NCBI GenBank assembly: GCA_021773015.1
Contig: JAJFKW010000001.1
Location: forward strand, 1,595,305 to 1,659,304
Source: Woeseia sp.
GTDB lineage: Bacteria; Pseudomonadota; Gammaproteobacteria; Steroidobacterales; Woeseiaceae
Reading direction: 5' to 3'
Length of the DNA: 64,000 nt
The notes beneath the pieces were generated by a model. The model was not told the origin of the DNA. It saw only the letters and a list, made by a program, of their open reading frames with translations, and did no database searches. The number at the start of each line of letters is the position of its first letter. Position 1 is the stretch's first letter. A program made the position numbers and the translations under genes. This document shows, piece after piece, positions 8,049 to 17,358 of this stretch.

Positions 8049-9401
8049 TTACAGCATAAAGCCAATATCGTTGTTGGCAAAATTGTCGACGTTTGGCGCG
8101 ATAACGTCGAGATCCAGGTCCGGGATACCGAACCATTTTGCCAGCGTGGCCGCATATTGATCGGCCGAAGTAGTCGGAATCATCCTGCCACCACCAACAT
8201 CGTCTGGCCCACCGATCTCCAGGCGCGGATACAATCCATACATATCACGCCCACGAACGGCATCGCCAATTACCAACTGATTACCGCCCCAGGCGTGATC
8301 GGTGCCATCGCCATTAGACGTCAGGGTTCTGCCGAAATCGGATTGTGTGAAAGTCGTCACTAAATCGCTGGCACCGATTTCCACAGTCGCATCATAAAAT
8401 GCGGCAATTGACGTGCTTATGTCGCCAAGAAGGCCTGGCTGGTCCTGATTTTGATTATCGTGCGAATCAAAGCCACCGGCTGCAACAAAGAAGATTTGCC
8501 GTTGCATCTGCAGGTCGTCGCGCGCTGCTATGAGTCGCGCCACGGTGTTCAATTGTCTGCCCAGCTGCGAATTTGGAAATTCTGTGTTGATCGTGGGTGC
8601 CTGCTCAATCGCATCGGTCACCAAATCTGCGGTAGCCACTGCGCGCCTCTGGATCTCAGCAAACCCACGCTCGTAGATTGAGCTGTAGTCGGCACTTATG
8701 ATGCGTTCGAACGCCAACCTTTGTTCCAACAACACGCCGCTGTCGGCGAAACCGTCGAATTGTATTGGCCCATTTGGTCCCATCACATACGCGATGGTAT
8801 CTTCCGCGGACTGGAATAGTACGTTGCCGAACAATGACGCGTTGGTGCCAATCTGTTGTCCCACAACATTTGTGCGAATTAAATCCGCAATGCGGCCGGC
8901 CCAGCCCGTGTTGCTCTGCGAGATCCCTTTTAACGACTGCCATTGATCCTGTTGGTCGTTGTGTGAAAAAAGTTGCGGTGGCAACGCCACTGATTTGTTC
9001 ATGAAATCGTCTTTGCTTGTCGGCTCGACCAACGGCCCAACATTACTGATGATCGCAGCCCGGCTCGCTTCAAACAATGATTGCATTCCAGTCATCGACG
9101 GGTGCAAACCATATTGCGCGGTGTCCGGTGTCATTGGATTGATGGTCAACAGTGCGTTTTGATCGATAGCCAAATTCTGCCGCGAGGCTGCGTATACGTT
9201 GTACTCAGCGCCGCTACGCGGTACGACCATGTTGAATGAATCATTGCCACCTAACATGAATACGCAGACCAGCGCCTTGTATTCCGGAAATGGCGCGGAT
9301 GTACCGATACCTTGCGAAATTGCGACACCCGGACAGGCCGCGAATGCTGCCGCAGCACTGCTTGCTTTGAGAAATTTTCTTCTGTTCATAGTTCGCGTCA
9401 T
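8049..9401 (-). CDS. DUF1501 protein with Tat signal
   Basis: A 450-residue protein starting with a twin-arginine signal (NRRKFLKASS followed by an Ala-rich hydrophobic stretch), so it is exported folded. The body has the DUF1501 features MLGGNDSFNMVVP near the start, FDSHDNQ and DHAWGG, which resemble the alkaline-phosphatase/sulfatase superfamily metal sites. It lies 20 nt downstream of a DUF1800 gene; this pairing is found in many bacteria, where the two proteins are co-secreted with unknown function. A second ATG at 9389 (MNRRKF) is an equally good start. Confidence 0.9.
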   Translation of the reverse strand: MTRTMNRRKFLKASSAAAAFAACPGVAISQGIGTSAPFPEYKALVCVFMLGGNDSFNMVVPRSGAEYNVYAASRQNLAIDQNALLTINPMTPDTAQYGLHPSMTGMQSLFEASRAAIISNVGPLVEPTSKDDFMNKSVALPPQLFSHNDQQDQWQSLKGISQSNTGWAGRIADLIRTNVVGQQIGTNASLFGNVLFQSAEDTIAYVMGPNGPIQFDGFADSGVLLEQRLAFERIISADYSSIYERGFAEIQRRAVATADLVTDAIEQAPTINTEFPNSQLGRQLNTVARLIAARDDLQMQRQIFFVAAGGFDSHDNQNQDQPGLLGDISTSIAAFYDATVEIGASDLVTTFTQSDFGRTLTSNGDGTDHAWGGNQLVIGDAVRGRDMYGLYPRLEIGGPDDVGGGRMIPTTSADQYAATLAKWFGIPDLDLDVIAPNVDNFANNDIGFML

Positions 9402-9421
9402 ATGTCTTAGTGAAAATTGGC

Positions 9422-11092
9422 CTAGCGCTGGTACGCATACTCGGGCGAGGTAGCTATTAGGTATATCGCCTCGCCAACACGAACAGCAATATCGGCACCG
9501 GGTACTCTATCGACCATCTGCCTCACTTCATCGTTTAACGTTTGCGAAATATTTCCCGCCAACAACTTGTCAGCAACCATCGCAACTAAGGCATCAGTGT
9601 CCGCGGCGATGGCGAGTTCTTCGTCAATATTGATGAATACGTCATCTGGTCCCAATCCGCTGGCTGCCGATGTCATTGCCAACGCTTGGAAAAACATATA
9701 GTTAGTCACCAGCGTATTCTGATATTCCGTCGCAATGCCAAGTTCTGGTGCCACCAAGCTGCTGTTTCTTATTTCACCGGGCGGCGCATAGAACGGACTA
9801 AAAAAGTTGAATACCGATGGCGATTGCAGCGGACCCTGGCCGTAAAACACAAACGCAGCCAGAAACGGATATCTGCCACTCGCAGAGGTCGCGTCATAAG
9901 CGCGCCATACTTGCGTTAGGCGCAACAGCGGCTCCTTCATTTTTCCGTCAATTTCCATCGGCGAGTCAGGCCGTGCTTCTGGGTCCAACAAAATTGCCTT
10001 AACGACAGCCCCTAAATCACCGCGCACGCCAGCGCCGTTATCGTTAAAGACAGCAGCAACACGCTGAATGTACCCTGGCGACGGATTGCTGGTGACCAAA
10101 CGTTGTATCAATCGAATCGAAATGAACGGGCCAACATTTGGATGTTGAAATATATTGTCCAACGCGGCGATCAAATCTTCGTCGCCTGTTTGACCAGCCG
10201 GAATTACCACGCCATTAAGGAGGCGTTTTTCGCCATTATCATGGAAATTTGGATATAGCTGCATGGGTGCCGCTTGATTGAAATCGTTTGGAAACGCTTG
10301 CTGGAAGCTAGGTGCTCCCGCAAAATGCCAGCCGGTGTAAACATGGGCAAAGGCTTCGATGATCGCCTGGTCATACGTCGGAACGGGTACTCCCAGCGTA
10401 TCGAGCAATTCTGAACCGTCGGGATTCAGCTCTGTAAGCCCAATTGAAAACAGCTGCATTAACTCGCGCGCATAATTTTCGTCAGGCCGAATATTCAGCG
10501 CGTTGTCTGGCTTTTCGTTGCCAAGCATACTCAGATAAACACCCATCGCAGGATGCAGCGTCACATCACCAATCAAGTCCCGATAATTGCCAAGCGAATT
10601 GCGCGCCAACATGTCGTAGTAGTCCGCAAGTGAGTAGGTAAAATTACCAAGTACGCCCAATTGTGAAACGACCATAATTTCGGACAGTGCGAACGCCACT
10701 CGCTGGCGAAGCTGGTCAGGTCCGTTAATCGCATTGCGAAACCAGATATCGACGCGATCGGGCTGTAGTTCGAATAGCAGCGCCGGCCGCGGCAGGCTCC
10801 GCAGGTGCGGCAATTGCAAAGAGACGGGTTGCTGCAGTTGCTCATCGATCCAATTTTCAAAGCCCATTGCGATGACGCGTTGCGCCTCAGCCTCTGTTGC
10901 GCCGAACGTTGCTTGGTTCAGGAACTGAAACGCTTCGGCTTTGCTAATAGGAACTGGCGGTGGAGGCGGTGGCGGAGTAGATGCACCCGAGGAACCGCCA
11001 CCGCAGCCTGTGAGCAACAAGCTCAATAGGGCTGCGCTAGCAACAATTCTGCTTCGATTGACTGTCATTCGCCTCATATCAATTCGACCCAT
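9422..11092 (-). CDS. DUF1800 lipoprotein, partner of the DUF1501 protein
   Basis: A 556-residue protein with a signal and lipobox (LLLTGCGGG), then a Gly/Ser and poly-Pro linker. The DUF1800 body starts with AFQFLNQATFGATEAEA, followed by NYARELMQLFSIGL and GWHFAG, all typical of the family. Its function is not established. It is immediately followed by the DUF1501 gene on the same strand, so the two form a two-gene operon. The start may be one of the inner Met codons at 11077 or 11068, which give a more normal signal peptide. Confidence 0.9.
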   Translation of the reverse strand: MGRIDMRRMTVNRSRIVASAALLSLLLTGCGGGSSGASTPPPPPPPVPISKAEAFQFLNQATFGATEAEAQRVIAMGFENWIDEQLQQPVSLQLPHLRSLPRPALLFELQPDRVDIWFRNAINGPDQLRQRVAFALSEIMVVSQLGVLGNFTYSLADYYDMLARNSLGNYRDLIGDVTLHPAMGVYLSMLGNEKPDNALNIRPDENYARELMQLFSIGLTELNPDGSELLDTLGVPVPTYDQAIIEAFAHVYTGWHFAGAPSFQQAFPNDFNQAAPMQLYPNFHDNGEKRLLNGVVIPAGQTGDEDLIAALDNIFQHPNVGPFISIRLIQRLVTSNPSPGYIQRVAAVFNDNGAGVRGDLGAVVKAILLDPEARPDSPMEIDGKMKEPLLRLTQVWRAYDATSASGRYPFLAAFVFYGQGPLQSPSVFNFFSPFYAPPGEIRNSSLVAPELGIATEYQNTLVTNYMFFQALAMTSAASGLGPDDVFINIDEELAIAADTDALVAMVADKLLAGNISQTLNDEVRQMVDRVPGADIAVRVGEAIYLIATSPEYAYQR

Positions 11093-11137
11093 TCCGGCCT
11101 GACTAGTTTACCTCGCCACAGGAAAACCCATGCCTGG

Positions 11138-11582
11138 CTAGTCGCCACTAGCGCTTCGCAAATACTCAATCTGCTCGTCGGTTAGCAAATTTCTCAATCT
11201 GATCAGCATCGTAACCTGCATTTGCTTCACTCTGTTCTCAACCTGCAGGGCAGATTGCACGTTTTTCAGCATTTTTGCCCTCATCAATGGGTGTATCGTC
11301 CAAGTCCGCGAGGACCAGCGCATAAGCTTCCCGCAAATCCCACTCGTGTTCTGCGACACTGGTCTGAACTTCCACAACTTCGGCCCGAATCGCTTTGAAT
11401 GGCTCTTTGCTCAAATCAAGGGCATCCCGATGCTCCAATATTATGTTAGGTGGAAAATGCTTACCCTTGAAAACATCTTTGGCGCCTGGATTATGCTGCG
11501 CGGACGTTGTTGTAGCGGTGCTGGCAAGGATAATCGCCAATACCGCTGAAATCGCGGTCGATTTTCGTCGCTGAATAGTCAT
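11138..11582 (-). pseudogene. Spy/CpxP/CnrX-like periplasmic protein, frameshifted
   Basis: The first part (11582 to about 11280) has a signal peptide ending in TSAQ and a helical body (EVVEVQTSVAEHEWDLREAY). The C-terminal part continues in another frame as AKMLKNVQSALQVENRVKQ and TMLIRLRNLLTDEQIEYL, the classic end of Spy/CnrX-type heavy-metal or envelope-stress sensors. Removing one base from the GGG (complement of 11278-11280) joins them as IDEAKMLKNVQ. So this is either a recently broken gene or a sequencing error. It follows an anti-sigma-like gene, the usual place for a CnrX-type sensor. Confidence 0.75.
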
Positions 11583-11719
11583 AGTAACGTTCCTTCGAGC
11601 AATTTGGTTGACCGCAGTGTGGACGGCACTGCTTCATAAACATCGAATACGTGCTGTGGCATCAGACTATCGCTCGGTGCCTGCCATTGCGTTGAGGTCA
11701 ACACCGCCTCCGCAGCTAG

Positions 11720-12094
11720 TCAGTCTGGTGTCTCCCGATCGCCGTCTTCAGGTGGCAATACGACAATAAGCGCAACCACGGCCGCAGCAACCAAGGCCAT
11801 CGAATTACGGTAGCGCCGCCTGCCCGCTAGGTATTGCGCGTCTGACGCACGCCACACCGCCTCGAAATCCGGCGCTTCCGCCTGTCTGGCGCGCAATTCG
11901 CCAACCAATAGCTGCTTGATGTACTTATTTTTCCTGCGTTTGCTGCGCGCGAGATTTTGTACAACGGCAAACACGAACGTCTTTAGCGGTTGCAACTCTC
12001 CATTTGCGCTGCTTGCTAAGAGTTTAGTGGCCTGTGAGTGAGATGCATATGACACGCCAATTCGATTTGGCTCGTTGGCTTCGTGTCTGTACAA
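11720..12094 (-). CDS. Anti-sigma-like single-pass membrane protein, possible fusion remnant
   Basis: A 124-residue protein with one transmembrane helix (NSMALVAAAVVALIVVLP, about residues 97-114) and a short acidic tail. The segment FEAVWRASDAQYLAGRRRYR is like the small anti-sigma factors encoded between an ECF sigma factor and a CnrX/Spy sensor, and a Spy-like gene does follow. The N-terminal part contains LKTFVFAVVQNLARSKRRK, which resembles ECF sigma region 2. No intact sigma gene is present upstream, where the tail-sheath gene sits. The sigma gene may have been deleted and its remnant fused here. This is inference from short motifs. Confidence 0.5.
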   Translation of the reverse strand: MYRHEANEPNRIGVSYASHSQATKLLASSANGELQPLKTFVFAVVQNLARSKRRKNKYIKQLLVGELRARQAEAPDFEAVWRASDAQYLAGRRRYRNSMALVAAAVVALIVVLPPEDGDRETPD

Positions 12095-12170
12095 CTATTT
12101 TGCACGCCCGCCAAGAATTCCAAAGGCTGCAACACCTAACAGGCCGCGATTGCGATTTACACCATCAAAA

Positions 12171-13724
12171 CTAGGCGACGCGGGCAGTGACAGGTGCGAA
12201 TGCGGTTGTCGCAATTCGACATCCGGCAACCGTCTGATGCAGGGTTAACGCGACATCTTCATCGCAACCAACTGGGCGAAATGCCAACAGAATCGTCACG
12301 CCACGATCAGGATCGCTGGTATTCGACGTCAACTGCGTGTCGCACTGCACGACGAAATGGTCATCCGCAAACGCACCTCGATTCGCGAGATGCGACATAA
12401 ATCCGTCAACCTGCCCGTGGATTCGCTCCGCTACGCGCGCGGCGTCGGTCTCAAACACTGCCCATTGCGTGGCCTTATCGATGGCATTCGTAATGTGCAA
12501 ACAAAGCCGACGCACAGTCAGACTGGTAAAACGGCGATCCATTTGACTACCACGACCCAAGGTAACAGAGCCGCATAATGTCGCGCGGCTTGCGGTTCTC
12601 CCAGCGAACACGTTGAGCCCTTCGCGCACTAATTGTTTCGCATTTGCGATTGACAAGTCTACTGCCGGATTAAGGTCCCTGTGAATACCGAAGCCGTGCT
12701 GATCGAGATCTTCCCAAGCGCCGCGGACACGGTCGAGTTTGCACAGAAGACCGGCTATCGCCGCCCCCGCCACTCTCGGGATTGCCTCCTGATCATTACG
12801 ATGCACCACCCGCGGAAAATAACCGACAATACTTGGACTGGCATATCCAGAGCTCTTGATTCCCGCAAGCGCTGCTTGTGCAGAATTCCAGCTGGCCGGC
12901 GGGTCCATCACTAAAAGCGCGCCACGAAGGCGACAATATTGTTCTGCTGCTAGATACACCGCCGGACCTAGGTCTCTCTCCCGAGTTGGCGGGGGCATGT
13001 ATAGCAAATCAAAGTGTTCGACTTGGTTGAGCGAAAATATGCCCGAGCGTTTCGCAGCCGATCCAATGAGATCATAATCGGTCAAAGCGCTCCCGTCCGT
13101 ACCCTGTTGCGCGTGTCCAACATATGTTGTCTCGAATGCCGACCCGCGCTTGACCGTCGTAGCAGGCCGACCACTCGGCAACGGCGACTGCGCACGAACC
13201 AATTCTGAATTTAACAAAACCGAACCAACAAATAATTTGGCGTCTGGATCGCAACTTATTCGCTTGAATATTTCCTGATCCAAGATTACACCGCTCGTTG
13301 CTACAACTCGCTGCACAATGAGATTGAATTCTTGATCGTTGGCGTCGTCGACACCATCGTAATCGACCGCAGCGCGAATATTCTCCGTCGAACCCGGCTC
13401 CAACGCGCGTAACACCAACACCCCGTTTGCCGCGGGCAATGCGAGCATGGCACCTCGCGCATTGTTGGCAACGCGCACCACATACAGCTTTTCGCCGCCG
13501 TGTTCGAAAAACATTTTGACCGCCGGCGCCAGACTGCTGCGATGCCAAAGGCCACCGAAGCGGCGCTGAAACGCAGCGAAACTCTCTACAAGGATAGGTA
13601 TGTTGAGGGGGCCGCGAAGTGCACGTCCTACAAATGCAGCCGTGGTTTCAGGAGCGACGTCTATAGGCAAATCCATCGCCGCTATTTCAGTGACCGTAAT
13701 GCCTTGGTCAAATCCGTCTGACAA
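12171..13724 (-). CDS. Contractile phage-tail sheath-like protein (orphan)
   Basis: A 517-residue protein. The N-terminus (GITVTEIAAMDLPIDVAPETT followed by AFVGRALRGPLN) and the C-terminal domain (RRFTSLTVRRLCLHITNAI, then KATQWAVFETD and RGAFADDHFVVQCD) fit the tail sheath family of contractile phages, R-pyocins and extracellular injection systems. No tube, baseplate, spike, ATPase or lysis gene is next to it; neighbours are an anti-sigma-like gene and a PLP enzyme. It is therefore an orphan: a phage remnant, a domesticated structural protein or a distant part of a scattered injection system. It lacks a signal peptide. The reading frame is intact. Confidence 0.78.
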   Translation of the reverse strand: MSDGFDQGITVTEIAAMDLPIDVAPETTAAFVGRALRGPLNIPILVESFAAFQRRFGGLWHRSSLAPAVKMFFEHGGEKLYVVRVANNARGAMLALPAANGVLVLRALEPGSTENIRAAVDYDGVDDANDQEFNLIVQRVVATSGVILDQEIFKRISCDPDAKLFVGSVLLNSELVRAQSPLPSGRPATTVKRGSAFETTYVGHAQQGTDGSALTDYDLIGSAAKRSGIFSLNQVEHFDLLYMPPPTRERDLGPAVYLAAEQYCRLRGALLVMDPPASWNSAQAALAGIKSSGYASPSIVGYFPRVVHRNDQEAIPRVAGAAIAGLLCKLDRVRGAWEDLDQHGFGIHRDLNPAVDLSIANAKQLVREGLNVFAGRTASRATLCGSVTLGRGSQMDRRFTSLTVRRLCLHITNAIDKATQWAVFETDAARVAERIHGQVDGFMSHLANRGAFADDHFVVQCDTQLTSNTSDPDRGVTILLAFRPVGCDEDVALTLHQTVAGCRIATTAFAPVTARVA

Positions 13725-13877
13725 ATCTATCTCCGCGATTGTGAGTCAGAAATCGGTAGTCGCATTCTAGTGAGTGTGTCGAGGTTTTGCCATTACTGAT
13801 TCGCTACAGTGTGGCATCTTTGCGATAATTCTAGCCGTAATATATCCGTTAACTCGGCGATTTCCGTAGAACAGGCC

Positions 13878-14900
13878 ATGCTCACAAATCTAGATCAATA
13901 TCTTGGACGGGAGCAATTGGCTGATCTACCAACGCCAATCTCAACACATATCATCGAGAATGCGAGGATCTCGCGAACGATCGCCGTCAAGCACGATAAC
14001 CTTACTAGCGAAATTTACGGCGGCAACAAAGTACGCAAGCTCGAATTTGCACTACGACCGGCAGAACGTCGCAGCGCAAAGCGTATTGCTACTTTCGGCA
14101 CTATCGGTTCCCATCACGCATTGGCGACGGCGATTTATTCCCGGAAACTGGGTTACGAATGCACCTGCTTTCTCTCGCATCAGGCCACATCTCCAGAAAT
14201 TAGAGCGGTGCTTGCCGCACACGTTGCCAATGGAACGCACTTGGTGCGCTACGGCGGCAGCTACGCGAGGCGCTTGGCAACTTTGCGCGAACATCTGTGG
14301 CCTGAAAAAGTTTGGGTCGTGCCTGCAGGCGGCTCATCGTGGTTGGGGACAATGGGTTACGTCGATGCTGGGCTGGAGTTATCGCGGCAAGTCGCGGCTC
14401 GTGAAATTACTGCGCCCGACCGAATCTATATCGCCGCCGGCACATTGGGTTCGGCTGTCGGACTCGCAATAGGACTCTCCATCAGCGGATTGGCATCGCG
14501 AATTGAGGCAATCCGCGTATCGCCGCCGCAATTCTGCAATGAGCAGATACTTCAGCGTTTGACGCGCAAGACATTAAATATGATGCAACGATTCGAGCTG
14601 GATACATCGGCGACTATTCCAAACAAGATCAATCTGCGTCACGAATTTTTTGCCGGCGGATACGCGCGCAACGATAACGTAACACGAGAGGCAATCGCTT
14701 TTGCAGACTCTGCATTGGGGCTAACTTTAGAAGCGACTTACACCGGCAAAGCGATGGCGGCACTACTGCATGACCTACCCGACATCGGTGACGAGTCGAT
14801 ATTGTTTTGGAATACCTATAATTCTGCTCCGCTAAGAACGGACGAATCGTTATCGCTGGTTGAGGAACTTCCCGAAGAATTTCATCGTTATTTGCTGTAA
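13878..14900 (+). CDS. PLP-dependent D-cysteine desulfhydrase / ACC deaminase-like enzyme
   Basis: About 340 residues of the fold-type II PLP family. The opening LPTPISTHI, the PLP lysine region EIYGGNKVRKLEF, GTIGSHHALATA and PAGGSSWLGTMGYVDAGLEL match D-cysteine desulfhydrase and 1-aminocyclopropane-1-carboxylate deaminase-like proteins. Reaction likely removes an amino group with beta-elimination from a small amino acid; the exact substrate cannot be read. The ATG at 13878 was preferred over 13809 because it starts at MLTNLDQYL, just before the family's LPTPI motif. Divergent from the tail-sheath gene, about 150 nt apart. Confidence 0.85.
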   Translation: MLTNLDQYLGREQLADLPTPISTHIIENARISRTIAVKHDNLTSEIYGGNKVRKLEFALRPAERRSAKRIATFGTIGSHHALATAIYSRKLGYECTCFLSHQATSPEIRAVLAAHVANGTHLVRYGGSYARRLATLREHLWPEKVWVVPAGGSSWLGTMGYVDAGLELSRQVAAREITAPDRIYIAAGTLGSAVGLAIGLSISGLASRIEAIRVSPPQFCNEQILQRLTRKTLNMMQRFELDTSATIPNKINLRHEFFAGGYARNDNVTREAIAFADSALGLTLEATYTGKAMAALLHDLPDIGDESILFWNTYNSAPLRTDESLSLVEELPEEFHRYLL

Positions 14901-15032
14901 CTTTTTTCGACGCGCGAATCACCAGAATTTTCATCCTCGCTTTGGCGTCGTTGCAACTCTGCCAACGCCTCACTCTCCTCTTCAGATTTGCGACCAATCT
15001 CGCCGAGCATTAGATCTAACCATTCGGTGGTC

Positions 15033-16196
15033 TTATTCAATTGGCATCTCGTTTTCGGCAACCTCACCGTTAGGGTCTGTATCGTCGGGTGTATCCAACA
15101 GCGCTCTAATCTCAGCCAGCGTCGGTGCATTTGGGTCCGGCTCATAGGTATTGCGGACGATTTTCGCACGCTCAAAAATTTCCTGCGTATCGCTGGCGCC
15201 TACTTGCAGCGCGACACCACTCGCCGCCATGGCAATGGTCTGTAACTCGGCTCGTGCCGCAACGCTCGCGAATTCATCATGTGCCGACACGAGGTTTTGC
15301 AGATGCTGCTCTGCGCTGATCTCATCGTCCTCCAGTGGGGCATGACTTTCGAAGTACAAATGGTTATATCGGTAACCGGCGAGATAGGGTTGATTGACAA
15401 TCGCAACCTCGTCGCCCACATTCACCAGCGTGTACAACAGTTCGATATTCTCAGGATACAAGCGTACACAACCATGGCTTACGCGCATTCCGACACCATA
15501 CGGCTGGTTCGTGCCATGAATGAGGTAACCTGGGATACCAAGCTTCAATACCCTGGTGCCCAATGGGTTATCAGGACCGGGTGGTACAACCGCAGGTAAT
15601 GGATCACCCATCGCCGCGTGCTCGCGCCTGACTGAGGCAGGTACGTACCACTGTGGATTCACCGCCTTGGCAACGACTGACGTTTCGCCAAGTGGTGTTT
15701 GCCAGCCGACCCGGCCGATTCCGATCGGATAGGTCATCACTGCAATCGCTTCGCCGTCCGCTACGGCGGGATAGTAAAATAGTCGTTTTGCCGCAATGTT
15801 CAGCACGACGCCACGACGCGCGGAATTTGGCAATATGTATTGGGTCGGCAGCAAAATCGCCGTGCCCTCGCCCGGCATCCAGGGGTCGACTTTCGGATTG
15901 GCCGCAATCAGCTCGTCGTATCCTAGCCCGTATTCTCTCGCCAAATCTGAAAGCGTGTCGTTTGCTCTGCTAAAAACGACCTGCGGATCGCCAATCACTG
16001 ACTGCTCCGAATCTTCGAGAATAAAGTAGTTTCGATTCTGTGGTTCGACGCGCGGCCGGGCAGCTAGTGGAATTTCTTCATGCAACGGCTGATCGGCTTG
16101 CGGTTCGAAGTAGTCTTGGATGAACGCGCAACCGGACGTCGATACAACGAGCAAAATCGTCGTAAGCCCCTTGATACAATGCATTAATTTTCTCAC
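15033..16196 (-). CDS. L,D-transpeptidase (YkuD) lipoprotein with LysM-like domain
   Basis: A 387-residue protein. The signal ends in a lipobox (STSGC, Cys23). A LysM-like peptidoglycan-binding segment follows (NDTLSDLAREYGLGYDELI, about residues 79-97), then the YkuD catalytic domain with SHGC (230-233) where Cys233 is the nucleophile, preceded by IHGTNQPYGVG. Such enzymes (ErfK/YbiS/YcfS group) make 3-3 crosslinks or attach Braun-type lipoprotein to peptidoglycan in the periplasm. The C-terminal ~100 residues are a charged extension without a recognised domain. Confidence 0.9.
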   Translation of the reverse strand: MRKLMHCIKGLTTILLVVSTSGCAFIQDYFEPQADQPLHEEIPLAARPRVEPQNRNYFILEDSEQSVIGDPQVVFSRANDTLSDLAREYGLGYDELIAANPKVDPWMPGEGTAILLPTQYILPNSARRGVVLNIAAKRLFYYPAVADGEAIAVMTYPIGIGRVGWQTPLGETSVVAKAVNPQWYVPASVRREHAAMGDPLPAVVPPGPDNPLGTRVLKLGIPGYLIHGTNQPYGVGMRVSHGCVRLYPENIELLYTLVNVGDEVAIVNQPYLAGYRYNHLYFESHAPLEDDEISAEQHLQNLVSAHDEFASVAARAELQTIAMAASGVALQVGASDTQEIFERAKIVRNTYEPDPNAPTLAEIRALLDTPDDTDPNGEVAENEMPIE

Positions 16197-16332
16197 AAGC
16201 CCGCCGTTTCAAAGTCTGATTGCGGATTCTCGCAGAATTATGGCGTAGAGACTACGCGTGCACGTTTCGCGCGCGATTGCTGTGCCGCCGAGAACGCTTC
16301 GATAGTGGTCGAACGACGGTGTGCAATGCCCG

Positions 16333-17145
16333 CTAGCGCTGGCAGTCTGGGGCTTTCCCGTCGGCCTTCGCCTGATTGTAGAGCAGCAACGCATGCGGCA
16401 ACGAATCGACTAGATCTTCGATTCGCGTATCACCTGACGGGTGAGTTGACATGAACTCCGGAACCCGCGATTCATTCTGCGCGTTCATGTTCTGCCAAAG
16501 CTCAACGCTTTCACGAGGATCGAACCCGGCCATCGCCATGTAGTCTAGCCCGACCAGATCGGCCTCAGATTCCTGCATACGGCTGAACGGATTGCTTATG
16601 CCCAACGCACCAGCCGTGCGCAACGTACTCGAGGCCGCAGCAGTCTGCCTCGCGTAGCCGCCACCGAGTACCAGCGCCGCGACGTCTATCGTCGCATTGG
16701 TCACGATCGACCGCGAGGCTCTTTCATTAGCATGCTTTGCGGTAACGTGGGCAACTTCGTGACCCAGAACCGCCGCCAACTGATGCTGGTTTTTCGCGAC
16801 ACTGAGAATTCCGCTGAAAACACTTATTTTTCCGCCGGGCAATACGAAGGCATTGACCTGCTGTTGCTGTATGACCGCAAGCTCCCAATACATTTCTGCA
16901 TCTTTGCCCTCGAGAACATCGACGATTCCATTTGCAACGCATGCGACATAGTCGATCGTCGCGCGATCTTTGACTAACGGCGCGGTTTTGCGGAGTTGGT
17001 TGAATTGCTCGGTGCCTATTCGCGTGAGTTCCGCGTCTGACTTGAGCACGAATTGCTTCCGCCCGGTCGGCGAAGTCGAGCACGCCGTAGCCAAGAAGGC
17101 CACAATTACAAATGAAATCAAAACCTTAAGCTGAACTTTTTGCAT
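16333..17145 (-). CDS. M48-family periplasmic metalloprotease lipoprotein
   Basis: A 270-residue protein with a lipobox (LATACSTS, Cys22) and the zinc-binding HEVAH at 129-133; the third ligand is probably the Glu in QESEADLVGLDYM. LPGGKISVFSGIL and FDPRESVELW, before a C-terminal THPSGDTRI, are hallmarks of the LoiP/YcaL/BepA-like outer-membrane quality-control proteases. It probably degrades misfolded outer-membrane proteins on the periplasmic side. About 136 nt separate it from the transpeptidase gene downstream on the same strand. Confidence 0.92.
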   Translation of the reverse strand: MQKVQLKVLISFVIVAFLATACSTSPTGRKQFVLKSDAELTRIGTEQFNQLRKTAPLVKDRATIDYVACVANGIVDVLEGKDAEMYWELAVIQQQQVNAFVLPGGKISVFSGILSVAKNQHQLAAVLGHEVAHVTAKHANERASRSIVTNATIDVAALVLGGGYARQTAAASSTLRTAGALGISNPFSRMQESEADLVGLDYMAMAGFDPRESVELWQNMNAQNESRVPEFMSTHPSGDTRIEDLVDSLPHALLLYNQAKADGKAPDCQR

Positions 17146-17358
17146 ATCGATTCCTTAGCGTCGCATCGGTCGCGTCAGTTGCACCACAATTATAGCCGAC
17201 TCTGCCGCAATGGATTTGCGTTCAGGATGCAGATCGATGGCTTCCTCAACAGATTAGGACAATAGCACCGATCTAGGGTTCCCGGCGCGACCTAACGGTG
17301 ATTTTGACAAATCTTATACACAGCTTCGAACCTTCACCGGGGCCGCGGCAATGCTCAG

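Noticed and set aside
14888-15175. Complement frame ending in a charged helix (EEESEALAELQRRQ)
   Set aside because: Its first half overlaps the transpeptidase gene in another frame. An ATG near 15010 would give only 40 residues, with no homology I recognise and no ribosome site.
17160-17350. Possible tRNA (GGTTCCCGGC near 17277)
   Set aside because: There is no T-loop consensus, no anticodon stem and no acceptor pairing.
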